Positions 54,879-63,821 of a stretch of 64,000 bases of DNA are shown piece after piece. Source of the stretch: an uncultured Bdellovibrio sp. (GTDB taxonomy: Bacteria > Bdellovibrionota > Bdellovibrionia > Bdellovibrionales > Bdellovibrionaceae); assembly GCF_946478835.1 (NCBI RefSeq), contig NZ_CAMLDV010000001.1, forward strand, positions 1-64,000, written 5' to 3'. How positions within the stretch are numbered: the first letter of the stretch is position 1; each line of letters opens with the position of its first letter. The notes under the pieces were generated by a model that did no database searches, was not told the DNA's origin, and saw nothing but the letters and a program-made list of their open reading frames with translations. The translations under genes and the position numbers were made by a program.

Positions 54879-55596
54879 TCTTAGAGTTTAATTTTAATTT
54901 AATATATTCTCCGATGCTCTTCCCAAGCCTTGCAGAGTCTGACTTTAACAAATTAAAAAGCTCAGTCTCTGCTTCTTCAAAAACCACCTCAGCACGATTA
55001 ATAGCTCGATTAGCAATGTGTTCATAGTCGCCTGGGTTTGCCCAGTAGCATTTCTTACAGACATTTGGCGCCTTGTCGGTACTCCAGTTTACACACCGTT
55101 CACAGGACCAGCTCTTTTTTCTATTACATGTACCACAAACAAGCATAAATGCTTCGATGTTATCTTCAGTAGCAGATGTTTCGCCTGCAACTTCATATGG
55201 AACACGATGATCAATTTGAAGGTAGCGAGGTTCATAAGAGGTCTGGCACAAAGAGCACTTTTCACCATGAAGAGTAAGCAACTGAATTTTAAATTCCTTT
55301 GAAAATACCTGGCGACCACCGATCTTATTTGAAGAAATTTTATTGGGATCTGCGAAGCGATAGGCGCCAATTGAACGACCATCTTTAGCTTTGACCCTAA
55401 AAGTTTCCAGAGGCAAGCCTTGTTCACGGACATCTCGAGCAGCTCTCGGCGGATGTTTGTAGCCATATAGCTTCTCAAGCTCTTCGGTTGTAACAAAGCC
55501 ATTTTCAATAATATGATCAACAACGACCTTAGGACGCTTAGCAGTTATCTTCTTTGCAATCGCCAAAATTCGTGGATCAACCTTTGGTTTACTCAT
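54871..55596 (-). CDS. HNH restriction endonuclease with wHTH and zinc fingers
   Basis: 241 residues. The N-terminal 85 residues form a winged-helix-like region. Then Cys114/Cys117 (CSLC), the HNH motif LQIDHRVPYEVAGE (Asp129-His130) with Asn146, Cys154/Cys157 (CGTCNRKK) and further Cys pairs at 165/168 and 180/183. The convergent methylase makes a type II restriction-modification pair. Two extra Cys pairs beyond the HNH zinc site could be DNA-contact fingers. Confidence 0.82.
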   Translation of the reverse strand: MSKPKVDPRILAIAKKITAKRPKVVVDHIIENGFVTTEELEKLYGYKHPPRAARDVREQGLPLETFRVKAKDGRSIGAYRFADPNKISSNKIGGRQVFSKEFKIQLLTLHGEKCSLCQTSYEPRYLQIDHRVPYEVAGETSATEDNIEAFMLVCGTCNRKKSWSCERCVNWSTDKAPNVCKKCYWANPGDYEHIANRAINRAEVVFEEAETELFNLLKSDSARLGKSIGEYIKLKLNSKIK

Positions 55597-55777
55597 TCAA
55601 TCTCCTAAATGACTCATCGGAGATCTGTTTAGTTTCTTGAACGCCTACTGAAATTTACTATCTTAAAGTCTAGTCCGTCCAATACTGTTGTTCTTTTGGA
55701 GGATCGTAACAGCCCTCTGAAGCTTGAGCCGACAATTGAAAATATATTTAAAACTACTTTTAAAAAATAGATTTCGC

Positions 55778-56308
55778 CTATTGCTGCTGCTCACAGTGAA
55801 TATTTGTATAGACAGCTTTACCACCTACAACAGTAGATGTGCTTTTGCATTCGGCCTCAATAGCCTTTTTATTATGAGCGGCATTTTCCGAGCTGCTCAG
55901 GCTTTGAATCGCTTTGATAGCATTCTGAAGGTCCTCTTTTTTTGTATTGCGAGCATCGTTTTCGGCTTTTACTTCCGCAAGTTGCTTTTCTAAGCCTGCT
56001 CTTTTTTCTTTTAAAGCACTCAATTCAGATTCGTAAAGATCGATCAACTTACAGGCCTCCTTATCTCCAAGCCTACATCCTTTGCGATAATAATCAGCGA
56101 ACTCACCGTCTTTCTGTTTTGCTCGAACATATCCAAGAGCCGTACAAGCTCGAGCAATTTCTTTTTTATTGCAGGCTTTTAGAAGCTCTTGGCATGACTT
56201 TCCACCGTCCTCCATACACTGTGTTGCAAGAGTACGATCTTCAGCGAAAACCGGTTTCGACAAAGTAGGAATGCAGATAAGACATAGAACAATATGTTTG
56301 CAATTCAT
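55778..56308 (-). CDS. Secreted Sel1-like/coiled-coil protein
   Basis: 176 residues from ATG 56308. Signal peptide ends SKPVFA. The mid-part CQELLKACNKKEIARACTAL and YYRKGCRLGDKEACKLIDLY is like Sel1/TPR-type repeats with paired Cys. A helical coiled coil follows (ELSALKEKRAGLEKQLAEVK). Cargo of unknown role. No SD contradicts the start. Confidence 0.6.
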   Translation of the reverse strand: MNCKHIVLCLICIPTLSKPVFAEDRTLATQCMEDGGKSCQELLKACNKKEIARACTALGYVRAKQKDGEFADYYRKGCRLGDKEACKLIDLYESELSALKEKRAGLEKQLAEVKAENDARNTKKEDLQNAIKAIQSLSSSENAAHNKKAIEAECKSTSTVVGGKAVYTNIHCEQQQ

Positions 56309-56321
56309 TAAAGTCTCCACT

Positions 56322-56537
56322 TTATAGAATAGAAGTTAAGAAAGCCCACAGTCCTAATCCGATACCTAACGTAGCAGAATCTGTATACTGAGTGGCTCCG
56401 TATCCAACGAATCCTCCGGTCATTAAATTAAGTATCAGCGATATTTTATAACCTTGTACCAACTGCCTCTCTTCGTAATCTTGCTTCATAATTGACTCCC
56501 ATAACTTCTTGGTATCGTTTCTCTGGTTCCTGCTCAT
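56322..56537 (-). CDS. Small membrane protein, 71 residues
   Basis: A charged head (MSRNQRNDTKKLWES) and a hydrophobic C-terminal half with two possible helices (LILNLMTGGFVGYGAT, ATLGIGLGLWAFLTSIL). It is 13 nt upstream of the Sel1-like gene, so they probably share a transcript and start near the XRE operator. Unknown function. Confidence 0.55.
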   Translation of the reverse strand: MSRNQRNDTKKLWESIMKQDYEERQLVQGYKISLILNLMTGGFVGYGATQYTDSATLGIGLGLWAFLTSIL

Positions 56538-56580
56538 TCAGTTATTAAATGGCTCCTAAAGTCATATCGGCATTCTTTTT

Positions 56581-56615
56581 ACGACCTTGAGCGGTCGTGG
56601 TCCTTCCAAGGTCGT
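56581..56615. promoter_or_regulatory. Nested palindrome, probable XRE operator
   Basis: ACGACCTT (56581-56588) is inverted as AAGGTCGT (56608-56615), with GGTCGT (56593-56598) inside, giving several overlapping half-sites. It lies in the divergent gap immediately upstream of the XRE gene start at 56632. Autoregulation is a reasonable inference. Confidence 0.5.
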
Positions 56616-56631
56616 CCTATCACAATGAGAC

Positions 56632-56871
56632 ATGCAAATTGACGAAAAGACCTGGAAACTTGTCAGAAGAATTTCTAAAAATATCCGTCGCCTACGCGAA
56701 GAGCGTGGCTGGACACAAGAGGATATGGAAGATCACGGTTTTGGTGTACGCTGGTATCAGCGTTTCGAATCTGGAAGGCATGTCTTTACTCTGCCAACGC
56801 TCGATAAGCTGGCAAGAGCCTTCAAAGTTGATATAACCGAACTTTTTAAAGAGCCGAAGGACCGTCACTAG
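56632..56871 (+). CDS. XRE-family helix-turn-helix regulator
   Basis: 79 residues. The HTH is at RRLREERGWTQEDMEDHGF with WYQRFESGRHVFTLPTLDKL. The size and fold fit Cro/C.protein-type regulators. It is the last gene before the tRNA end of the element and could control the restriction-modification pair or the mobility genes. No clear SD before the ATG, so a leaderless mRNA is possible. Confidence 0.8.
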   Translation: MQIDEKTWKLVRRISKNIRRLREERGWTQEDMEDHGFGVRWYQRFESGRHVFTLPTLDKLARAFKVDITELFKEPKDRH

Positions 56872-57128
56872 CTATTACAAATCGACCCCCACCCTCCCCC
56901 CACTCGAGAAAAAGTTAAAGGCCTACTTCCTAGACTTCGCTCTTTCGAACCGTAATGACCATTCATCCATATTGTTTTTATCATTGGAAGCCCCCATCCA
57001 AAGCCACTCGAAACGAGCCAGCATAGCCAATATAGGTGCTGGACTTAACGGTCCAACGGGTGGCTAAATCGCTGTTTTTACAGCGGTCGGAGAGCCTATT
57101 TTGTGTCAAGGATTCAAGGCTGGAAGTT

Positions 57129-57164
57129 GTAGTACTTTTGAAAAGTACTACGGCCAAGTACTAC
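57129..57164. repeat. Palindrome plus half-site, AAGTACTAC repeats
   Basis: GTAGTACTTTT (57129-57139) and AAAAGTACTAC (57141-57151) form a perfect 11-bp inverted repeat over one G. A third AAGTACTAC follows at 57156-57164. They lie 150-180 nt from the att core, in the zone where integrase arm or excisionase sites occur. Confidence 0.6.
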
Positions 57165-57180
57165 AAAATGCTGCAACTGA

Positions 57181-57207
57181 CGTGATTAAACGTGATTTCT
57201 TGTGATG
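57181..57207. repeat. Three direct repeats at 10-bp spacing
   Basis: CGTGATTAAA, CGTGATTTCT and TGTGATGATC begin at 57181, 57191 and 57201, one helical turn apart. Protein binding on one DNA face is the usual reason. GTGATTT boxes also occur at the far end of the element (46118-46124 and inverted 46151-46157). Confidence 0.5.
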
Positions 57208-57311
57208 ATCAGAAAAAGTGAACTTCAAGCCTTCTCGCTCTAAGTTTTTAATTTTACTTTGTTATTATTAGTTCTTCTTAAAACGACAAAACCACCGCTA
57301 GGTGGCTTCGA

Positions 57312-57323
57312 AAATGGTAGGGG
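57312..57323. repeat. attR core within the tRNA 3' end
   Basis: AAAATGGTAGGG, the same 12 bp as the far boundary at 46083-46094. It covers the CCA end and the last acceptor-stem bases of the tRNA gene, so integration leaves the tRNA intact. Confidence 0.75.
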
Positions 57324-57391
57324 GCGAGGGACTTGAACCCCCGATCCCAGTGTTATGAGCACCGTGCTTTAACCAACTAAGCTAGCCCCCC
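57316..57391 (-). tRNA. tRNA with CAT anticodon (elongator Met or Ile2)
   Basis: 76 nt on the minus strand, including the encoded CCA. Acceptor GGGGGGC pairs with GCCCCCT; D-arm GCTT/AAGC; anticodon loop CTCATAA; T-arm GGGGG-TTCAAGT-CCCTC. CAT can be elongator Met or lysidine-modified Ile2; the sequence does not decide this clearly. It is the integration target of the element. Confidence 0.93.
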
Positions 57392-57451
57392 ACTACCGAG
57401 AGGCTTTAAGGTATCAAACATAGCGAACACGATCAACCGCGGAGTGGCGGA

Positions 57452-57913
57452 TCAAAACTTCGTGTACGAACAAGCTAAAGCAAACCGACCTGTTTGCCCC
57501 GCGACTCCCAAGTAAACTCCATTTTTGGCTTTAGAATCCAAATCCAATCGCACAAGGCTGCCACCGTCATAGCAAGTCAATTCAAAGTGAGCGCGTCCGA
57601 CATAAGAAGAAGCCCGAGTGCGATACCATTGCGTCGTACAGGCAACGTCACGGATCGTGATCACGCGGTGCTGAGGACCGTTTCCTGTGGTCGCCCAAAA
57701 CTCTTCCGTATAATTGATGAGCAACGGCTCGTTAGGAGTCGCGCGTTCAGCTTTGAGGTAAACAGTCGCGACTGTGTCGTTACCTTTATACTGAACAAGA
57801 TCAGGAGTTTTTTCCGCAGAACACTCAACGGATTTAATAACTTTATCGGCAGCATCGATAGCAAAAGCGGAGTGAGACAAAAGCAAAGCAGCCGTGAAGA
57901 AAACTGATTTCAT
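57452..57913 (-). CDS. Secreted protein of unknown function
   Basis: 153 residues with signal peptide MKSVFFTAALLLSHSAFA and four cysteines (VECSAE, VACTTQ, LTCYDG, LACSYT) that could form two disulphides. SD GGAGG lies upstream. No family recognised. Confidence 0.7.
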   Translation of the reverse strand: MKSVFFTAALLLSHSAFAIDAADKVIKSVECSAEKTPDLVQYKGNDTVATVYLKAERATPNEPLLINYTEEFWATTGNGPQHRVITIRDVACTTQWYRTRASSYVGRAHFELTCYDGGSLVRLDLDSKAKNGVYLGVAGQTGRFALACSYTKF

Positions 57914-58002
57914 TTTTAACCTCCAGTTTTAAAATTGGAGGAATCATACAGGAGAATTTCAGAATGATTTGTCAGGATTGAAAGTGATGAAAAGATTCTA
58001 AT

Positions 58003-58036
58003 AAAAAAAGGGACTTTCCGAAGAAAGTCCCTTTCA
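58003..58036 (-). terminator. rpoD terminator
   Basis: On the minus strand, AAAGGGACTTTC pairs with GAAAGTCCCTTT over the TTCG tetraloop, followed by a run of T. A 12-bp stem and U-run make it a strong intrinsic terminator just downstream of rpoD. Confidence 0.92.
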
Positions 58037-58066
58037 GGAAGCTCAAATCAGCTCTCCTAGAGAGCG

Positions 58067-59899
58067 CTAGCTATCAACAAACGCCTTCAGTTTGTTGCTG
58101 CGAGAAGGATGACGAAGCTTACGAAGAGCTTTAGCCTCGATCTGACGGATACGCTCACGAGTCACGTTGAAGTCTTGTCCCACCTCTTCAAGAGTATGGT
58201 CAGATTCTTCACCGATACCGAAACGCATACGAAGAACTTTTTCTTCTCTTGGAGTCAGTGTCGAAAGAACACGGCGAGTTTGTTCCGCCAAGTTCAGGTT
58301 CACAATCGCTTCTGCAGGATTGATCACCTTTTTGTCTTCGATAAAGTCCCCTAAGTGCGAATCTTCTTCTTCACCCACTGGAGTTTCCAAAGAGATTGGC
58401 TCTTTCGCGATTTTCAAAACTTTGCGAACTTTATCAACTGGCATGTCCATTTTATCCGCGATCTCTTCAGGGGTCGGCTCACGGCCTAGTTCCTGGATCA
58501 GATAGCGAGATGTACGAACAAGCTTGTTGATCGTCTCGATCATGTGAACAGGGATACGGATTGTACGAGCTTGGTCGGCAATCGCGCGAGTGATCGCTTG
58601 ACGGATCCACCATGTCGCATAAGTCGAGAACTTGTAACCACGACGGTATTCGAACTTATCAACGGCTTTCATCAAACCGATGTTACCTTCCTGGATCAAA
58701 TCCAAGAATTGAAGACCGCGGTTGGTGTACTTCTTCGCGATAGAAACAACGAGACGCAAGTTCGCTTCAACGAGTTCTGACTTCGCTGCATCGGCTTCGC
58801 GCTCACCTTTCCAAATCGCTGTGTAAGTTTCCTTAACCCAGTTGTGGTTCATCTCTGTTTCGGAGTCCAAGCGGCCGATACGTTTTTCAGCCTCTTGAGC
58901 TTGCAATACGTAGGATTTGAATTTTTGGTAATTCAAACCCGTATCGCGAGTCATTCTTGTTAATTCTTTTTCGTTCGCATCGATCAACTTCATACGTTCT
59001 GTCATTGCAGCAACGTCTTTAGAGAACGTACGCTCCACACCGTCTTTGATACGACGACGAAGAGTTCCGATACGGTTCACCAAGTTTTTGAACTTGATCA
59101 CGATACGGTTGATTGTCTTACGGTTGAAGTTCACAGACTCGAAGTTCGCCATGAGCTTGTCGTTCATCGCAACAAGTTCTTTCATAGCCGCTTGACGAGC
59201 TGGAGTGTTCGTTTCTTCTTTACGAAGAACCAAGAAATGTTTCTCAGCCGCTTTTTGGTACTCAGTCACTTTACCGATAAGTTCATGAATCTTATCGATG
59301 TATTCCTTCTCATCGTATTGAGTGTCTTCGTCCTCAAGACCACGGAAGATCGATTTAACTTTGATACGTCCTTCATCAAGACGCTTACCAAGTTGAATGA
59401 TCTCGTATGTTCCTAGTGGAGACAAAAGGATCGCACGAACGATTTCACGCTCCCCTTTTTCGATACGACGAGCGATCTCAACTTCACCCTCACGAGTAAG
59501 AAGTGACACGCTTCCCATTTTACGCAAGTAAAGACGAACAGGGTCGTTACCCTTAACGTCTTCGCTTTCTGCTTTTTCTTCATCATCTACTTCTTCGTCT
59601 TCAGAATCCGGGCTTTCAAGGAAAGATCCTTCGCCCTCTTCCTCTTTCGAAGTTTCAGACAAGTCTGAAATTACTACACCACCACCCTCAAGCGCGTGCA
59701 TGAATGCATCGAGCACTGAAGGAGCGATAATTTCAGGTGGAAGAAGGTCGTTGATTTCTTCAATCGTCAACGCGCCTTTTTCCTTTGCAAGCTTCAGAAA
59801 TCGTTGAATTTCTTCTTTAATCAACGCTTCTTGTTCCTGCAAAGAAAGAACCTTTACCGGCTCTTTCTCTTGTTTGTTTGGTAGGTTCGGTTTCATCAA
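58067..59899 (-). CDS. rpoD: Primary sigma factor RpoD
   Basis: 610 residues. Region 1.2 begins at [20 protein letters not shown], after an acidic segment. Region 2 has [19 protein letters not shown] and [16 protein letters not shown]. Region 4 has [21 protein letters not shown] large non-conserved region lies between regions 1.2 and 2. It directs RNA polymerase to housekeeping promoters. It follows dnaG by 11 nt. Confidence 0.98.
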   Translation of the reverse strand: MMKPNLPNKQEKEPVKVLSLQEQEALIKEEIQRFLKLAKEKGALTIEEINDLLPPEIIAPSVLDAFMHALEGGGVVISDLSETSKEEEGEGSFLESPDSEDEEVDDEEKAESEDVKGNDPVRLYLRKMGSVSLLTREGEVEIARRIEKGEREIVRAILLSPLGTYEIIQLGKRLDEGRIKVKSIFRGLEDEDTQYDEKEYIDKIHELIGKVTEYQKAAEKHFLVLRKEETNTPARQAAMKELVAMNDKLMANFESVNFNRKTINRIVIKFKNLVNRIGTLRRRIKDGVERTFSKDVAAMTERMKLIDANEKELTRMTRDTGLNYQKFKSYVLQAQEAEKRIGRLDSETEMNHNWVKETYTAIWKGEREADAAKSELVEANLRLVVSIAKKYTNRGLQFLDLIQEGNIGLMKAVDKFEYRRGYKFSTYATWWIRQAITRAIADQARTIRIPVHMIETINKLVRTSRYLIQELGREPTPEEIADKMDMPVDKVRKVLKIAKEPISLETPVGEEEDSHLGDFIEDKKVINPAEAIVNLNLAEQTRRVLSTLTPREEKVLRMRFGIGEESDHTLEEVGQDFNVTRERIRQIEAKALRKLRHPSRSNKLKAFVDS

Positions 59900-59910
59900 T
59901 ACCCCGCCTT

Positions 59911-61770
59911 TTACCCTTTATTCAGAGAGATTCGATTTCTCTGAATATTCATAATCTGTTCCAACTTTTCCGAACTAGGTTCGTTTTTAAGATCTCTCGC
60001 CAATTGCTTTGCTTGCTCTCTTAGGAAGTTTTCTTTCACGCGCTTAAAGCAATCACGCAAGAGCTTCGTCTCTGCCTCTTCGTCGAACCCTGGTTCAGCC
60101 TCGGGAGTGGGCCCAACTTGAAATAGATATTCAGGCTGATCAACGTAAGAGACAAGCAGACTGGTCAATTTATCAAACTTATTAAGATCTTGTCTATACA
60201 CATCCGTCGCCTTTTCAAGGATCTTTTTCACTCCTTCGTGTGCAACGTTCTCAATCAGTTTTTCACTCTCAAAATGCTCGAAATTGGCACGACTTTTGAG
60301 TACCAATCCTAATAGCAGAATCTCTGCTTTAGAGGCTCCTTTGAGGCTGATTTTGCCTCCTTCTACAGGTTGTGACACCGCTTCGGGGGCCTTTTGGTTA
60401 GCCGGCGCACTTGGCTGCACCGTTCTAGTCATCGCAGGGCGATTTTGTGAATATACAGGGCCACTGCTTTGCAAGCCCACAGCTTGACGCAGCCAGGGAA
60501 GAGTTACGCCCATCTTCTGCGCAGATTCCGCCAAATACAAGTCCCGTAATCGCAAATCCGGAATAGTCTCAAATAACGGTTTCAATTTATCAGCAAGCTT
60601 CACTTTTTCAGAAGCCTCACCGCGATAACCTTCCATCCATCGAGCCAAAATCATCACAAACAAATCTGGAGCACGCTCAAGTTCTGCTTTCAGAGCGTCA
60701 GCTCCGTATTTTTTCACATAATCGTCAGGGTCCATATTGTTCGGAAGAGTCAAACCCTTCGGATACAGGTCCGCTGCGAGTAAGATCGGCAAGCTGCGTT
60801 CGGCCGCTTCCATTCCCGCAGAGTCCCCGTCAAACAGAGCCACTACGTTTTTAGTCATGCGCTTAAGCATTTTTCCGTGATCCGGAGTCAAAGCCGTTCC
60901 CATGGTCGCCACCACGTTGCGGATGCCTGCCTGGTACAAAGAAACCAAATCCATGTAGCCTTCAACGATCAAAGCCATATCATCACTACGGATGTAACGA
61001 GCTGTTTGTGACAATCCGTAGAGCACTTTCCCCTTAATAAAGACCGGAGTCTCAGGGGAATTTAAATATTTCGGCTCATTTTCTTTTTTCTCAAGGTAAC
61101 GGCCCCCAAATGCGATGGGTTCTCCCATTGGAGAAAAAATCGGAAACATGAGGCGATCACGGAAAATATCAAAGTAGCCGGACTTATTGTTGCGAGCTTT
61201 TACGAGGCGCGCTTCTTCCGCCAAGGCCATCGGCACTTGTTTGCTGCCCAGATATTTTTCTAAGCCATCCCACTCTGCCACCGCGTAACCAACGCCGAAG
61301 GTTTCAATAACCTCGTCAGAAAGGCCACGACTGGCAATGTATTTACGAACAGGATGATCGTGAGGCGTGCGTTTAAGTTGCTCTGAAAAATAATGAGCGG
61401 CGAGCTTATTTACTTTTAACAACAACTTCTTTTTGTCAGCAGCTTGATCGCGAGCTTCGTCTTCTTTTTCCGGTGCTGGCATTGGAATGCTGGCGCGGTT
61501 CGCAAGATATTCAACGGCCTCAGGAAAGCCCATGCCCTGATAATCACGAAGAAACGAAAAAACGTTTCCGCTTTTGTGGCAACCGAAGCAGTGATAGACC
61601 TGCTTTGTTTCCGAAACCGAGAACGACGCTGTTTTTTCAACGTGATCAGGAAACGGACAGCGGCCCATAAGGCCGCTACCACTTTGTTTTAGCTGTGTAT
61701 ATTGAGAGATGATGTCGACAAGGTTGTTCGCCTCGGAAACTCTCTCGATAAAGTCTTGGCTAAATCTCAT
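59911..61770 (-). CDS. dnaG: DNA primase
   Basis: 619 residues. The N-terminal CHC2 zinc finger is [17 protein letters not shown] with [10 protein letters not shown]. The Toprim domain has [17 protein letters not shown] and [18 protein letters not shown]-terminal helicase-binding region follows a Ser/Pro/Ala-rich linker. It makes RNA primers at the replication fork. Confidence 0.97.
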   Translation of the reverse strand: MRFSQDFIERVSEANNLVDIISQYTQLKQSGSGLMGRCPFPDHVEKTASFSVSETKQVYHCFGCHKSGNVFSFLRDYQGMGFPEAVEYLANRASIPMPAPEKEDEARDQAADKKKLLLKVNKLAAHYFSEQLKRTPHDHPVRKYIASRGLSDEVIETFGVGYAVAEWDGLEKYLGSKQVPMALAEEARLVKARNNKSGYFDIFRDRLMFPIFSPMGEPIAFGGRYLEKKENEPKYLNSPETPVFIKGKVLYGLSQTARYIRSDDMALIVEGYMDLVSLYQAGIRNVVATMGTALTPDHGKMLKRMTKNVVALFDGDSAGMEAAERSLPILLAADLYPKGLTLPNNMDPDDYVKKYGADALKAELERAPDLFVMILARWMEGYRGEASEKVKLADKLKPLFETIPDLRLRDLYLAESAQKMGVTLPWLRQAVGLQSSGPVYSQNRPAMTRTVQPSAPANQKAPEAVSQPVEGGKISLKGASKAEILLLGLVLKSRANFEHFESEKLIENVAHEGVKKILEKATDVYRQDLNKFDKLTSLLVSYVDQPEYLFQVGPTPEAEPGFDEEAETKLLRDCFKRVKENFLREQAKQLARDLKNEPSSEKLEQIMNIQRNRISLNKG

Positions 61771-61787
61771 GCACCTTCCAACAAGGG

Positions 61788-61810
61788 AAAAAGGTACCAG
61801 GTACCTTTTT
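61788..61810. terminator. Palindromic terminator-like element between yqeY and dnaG
   Basis: AAAAAGGTACC (61788-61798), A, GGTACCTTTTT (61800-61810). The core is the same as in the terminator at 3238-3274. In E. coli a terminator lies upstream of dnaG in the rpsU operon, so this may also limit dnaG and rpoD transcription. Confidence 0.65.
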
Positions 61811-61813
61811 CGA

Positions 61814-62260
61814 CTACGCGAGCTTTGATTTGATAACTTCGCTTACTACTTTGTTGTCTGCGGCGCCGCCAGATTTCGCGATGACTTCTTTCATCACAGG
61901 ACCCATGTCCTTCACTGTCTTAGCACCCAATGCTGCAATCACTTGAGTTACGAGAGCTTCGATTTGTTCACGGCTCATTTGCGCTGGCAAATAAACTTCA
62001 AGAACTTTCAATTCCGCAGTCTCTTGATCGACTAGATCTTGGCGACCTGCTTGAGAGAATTGCTCGATAGATTCTTTTCTTTGTTTTACTAGTTTTTTGA
62101 TAACGCCCAATACTTCATCAGGAGTGATTGGATCTGGACGCATATCGATTTCGCGGTTTTTGATCGCAGCTTGGAGCATACGAAGAGCTCCCAATTTTGC
62201 TGAGTCTTTTGCGATCATCGCGGCTTTAACATCCGCAGCGAGTTTATCTCTGATTTCCAT
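61814..62260 (-). CDS. GatB/YqeY-domain protein
   Basis: 148 residues from the ATG at 62260, which has GGAGG upstream; a longer frame has no SD. MEIRDKLAADVKAAMIAKDS, LRMLQAAIKNREIDMR and GPVMKEVIAKSGGAADNKVV are the conserved YqeY pattern. Role in tRNA-related amidation is uncertain. Sits between rpsU and dnaG as in many bacteria. Confidence 0.88.
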   Translation of the reverse strand: MEIRDKLAADVKAAMIAKDSAKLGALRMLQAAIKNREIDMRPDPITPDEVLGVIKKLVKQRKESIEQFSQAGRQDLVDQETAELKVLEVYLPAQMSREQIEALVTQVIAALGAKTVKDMGPVMKEVIAKSGGAADNKVVSEVIKSKLA

Positions 62261-62356
62261 TAAGGACCTCCATGGTTGCTTCAAACACTGAAGCGTAGAT
62301 AGAACAGAGGCGACACTAGGTCGCCTCCTTGAAAAAACCAATGTCCACTAAAGGAA

Positions 62357-62551
62357 TTAGTCGTTCCAACCTTTTCTAGATTTCTTAACAGCGCGTTTAC
62401 GAGCCGCTAGAGATTTCTTTTTAAGTCTTACAGAAGGCTTTTCAAAGTGTTCACGTTTTTTAACTTCAGAAAGAATACCTGCTTTTTCGCAAGATTTTTT
62501 AAATTTTCTGAATGCAGATTCAAAAGACTCACCGTCTTTGATCTTTACCAT
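62357..62551 (-). CDS. rpsU: 30S ribosomal protein S21
   Basis: 64 residues from the ATG at 62551 ([20 protein letters not shown]). The C-terminal half is very basic ([20 protein letters not shown]). It is the first gene of the rpsU-yqeY-dnaG-rpoD operon. The longer upstream frame is not supported. Confidence 0.93.
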   Translation of the reverse strand: MVKIKDGESFESAFRKFKKSCEKAGILSEVKKREHFEKPSVRLKKKSLAARKRAVKKSRKGWND

Positions 62552-62723
62552 TGCCACGACAATCACCTGCCCTTCTGATGTGGAAATAAGAACCAGAGTG
62601 TATAACAAAGCAGCATAAAAGGGGCAAGCCTTGGGGTCCTGACGCAATGAATTATTATTCCCCATGTGCTTTTTTTATTGGCACTGTCCTCAATGAATGG
62701 GAAAAATTCATCGAGGGGTGTTT

Positions 62724-63785
62724 ATGAGATTTCTTATCTGTCTGATATTATTGGGCTTATCATTAACTGCCAAAGCCGGTACGAGCGAAGATTTCTTTAT
62801 CTTAAAACCCGGAGAACTGAAGTTTATTCGCACTCCCGGGCAACAATTCTCCCCGCTGACTCAAGCAACCTGCCGCGACCGCATTCGCCAGATCATGTGT
62901 TTGGTGAAATCCACTCAGAATCCCGTGGGCACTCGCCAATGTCTTCCTGGCAGCGAGTCTTTTGCGGACCCCGTTGAAAAAATCTATGACATTCTTCCCG
63001 AAAAAATCCAAAAAGCCTTCTGCGGTTTGGACGTAATTTATGTCGAAGAAGACATGGAGGCTTTGGCTTACGCCGGGATTGTTCGCCAAGATCCAACAAA
63101 AGGTGTTGTCGGTTCGTTCATGGGCATTCGCAAAATTCTTTTAGAGCAAACCTACGATGCAACCTCAGTGTTTGGCTGGAAAGAGCAAAAAGCTTTTGGC
63201 ATCAAAGCTCCGCCGTTTGTGCACATGCCCGAAGGTCCTCGCGTTGAAGTGGCGTTGCCGGGCTCTTTGTCTTCTCTCCTCTACGTGATGATTCATGAGT
63301 TCGGCCACATCATTGATTTTAGCAATAAAGCAAACGACTTCGTTTGTCCTCCCGGAGAAACTTGCAAACTTGAAACGGGTGATATGGCTGAGTATCAAAA
63401 GCTTGTTCCGGTGCCGAATTCTTGGAGTGCTTTAAGCTGGAAAAATGCGGTGACTCCGAAGGACAACTATCATTTTCCTCTCTGGGATAGTTTGTGTTTT
63501 TATGGTTGTAGTAAAAGCTTGTCTGTTGCGGATGTTGAACAATTCTATCAACAGCTTGCACCTACGAACTTCGTAACGACTTATGCAGCAGTTTCTCCTT
63601 TTGAGGACTTTGCAGAGAGTTTTGCTTTCCACGTACTCAGCTTGCAAGGTGATTGGAGTTATCAAATCCAAACTCCGCAAACGGCTTATTCGCTAGATCA
63701 AAAATGGAAGAGCACTTGGGATAAAAAATCTTGGATGGAAAGTTTCTACAATCAGGATCTGCGATACCCAACGCCTTCAAACTAG
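62724..63785 (+). CDS. Secreted zinc metalloprotease-like protein
   Basis: 353 residues from the ATG at 62724 with SD GAGGGG. Signal peptide MRFLICLILLGLSLTAKA. The zinc motif MIHEFGHIIDF (HExxH) is near residue 197, and the acidic DFAESFAFHVL about 90 residues later may supply the third ligand, as in gluzincin-like enzymes. Four or more cysteines suggest disulphides. Probably an envelope or secreted protease of unknown specificity. Confidence 0.78.
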   Translation: MRFLICLILLGLSLTAKAGTSEDFFILKPGELKFIRTPGQQFSPLTQATCRDRIRQIMCLVKSTQNPVGTRQCLPGSESFADPVEKIYDILPEKIQKAFCGLDVIYVEEDMEALAYAGIVRQDPTKGVVGSFMGIRKILLEQTYDATSVFGWKEQKAFGIKAPPFVHMPEGPRVEVALPGSLSSLLYVMIHEFGHIIDFSNKANDFVCPPGETCKLETGDMAEYQKLVPVPNSWSALSWKNAVTPKDNYHFPLWDSLCFYGCSKSLSVADVEQFYQQLAPTNFVTTYAAVSPFEDFAESFAFHVLSLQGDWSYQIQTPQTAYSLDQKWKSTWDKKSWMESFYNQDLRYPTPSN

Positions 63786-63821
63786 TTTATAAAGATCCAA
63801 ATACGAGGAGTTAAACCTTTA

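Larger units (their letters stand above)
56872..57311. other. Non-coding right-end region of the element
   Basis: 440 nt without a convincing gene. It holds the AAGTACTAC repeats (57129-57164), the 10-bp-phased CGTGATT repeats (57181-57207) and the attachment site at its edge. Mostly A/T-rich. No other ORF or RNA gene seen. Confidence 0.6.
46083..57323. mobile_element. tRNA-integrated element of about 11.2 kb carrying defence genes
   Basis: It is bounded by the 12-bp direct repeat AAAATGGTAGGG (46083-46094 and 57312-57323), which is the end of the tRNA gene at 57316-57391. It carries an integrase, an HTH protein, a P4-type primase-helicase, an ABC-3C system, a restriction-modification pair and an XRE regulator. 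No capsid, tail or lysis genes are visible, so a satellite or defence island is likely. It reads visibly more A+T-rich than its flanks. Confidence 0.85.

Noticed and set aside
55724..55993. Plus-strand hydrophobic ORF near the Sel1-like gene
   Set aside because: Mostly antisense to the coiled-coil gene; no SD.
46083..57323. Complete prophage
   Set aside because: No capsid, portal, terminase, tail or lysis genes in the interval.
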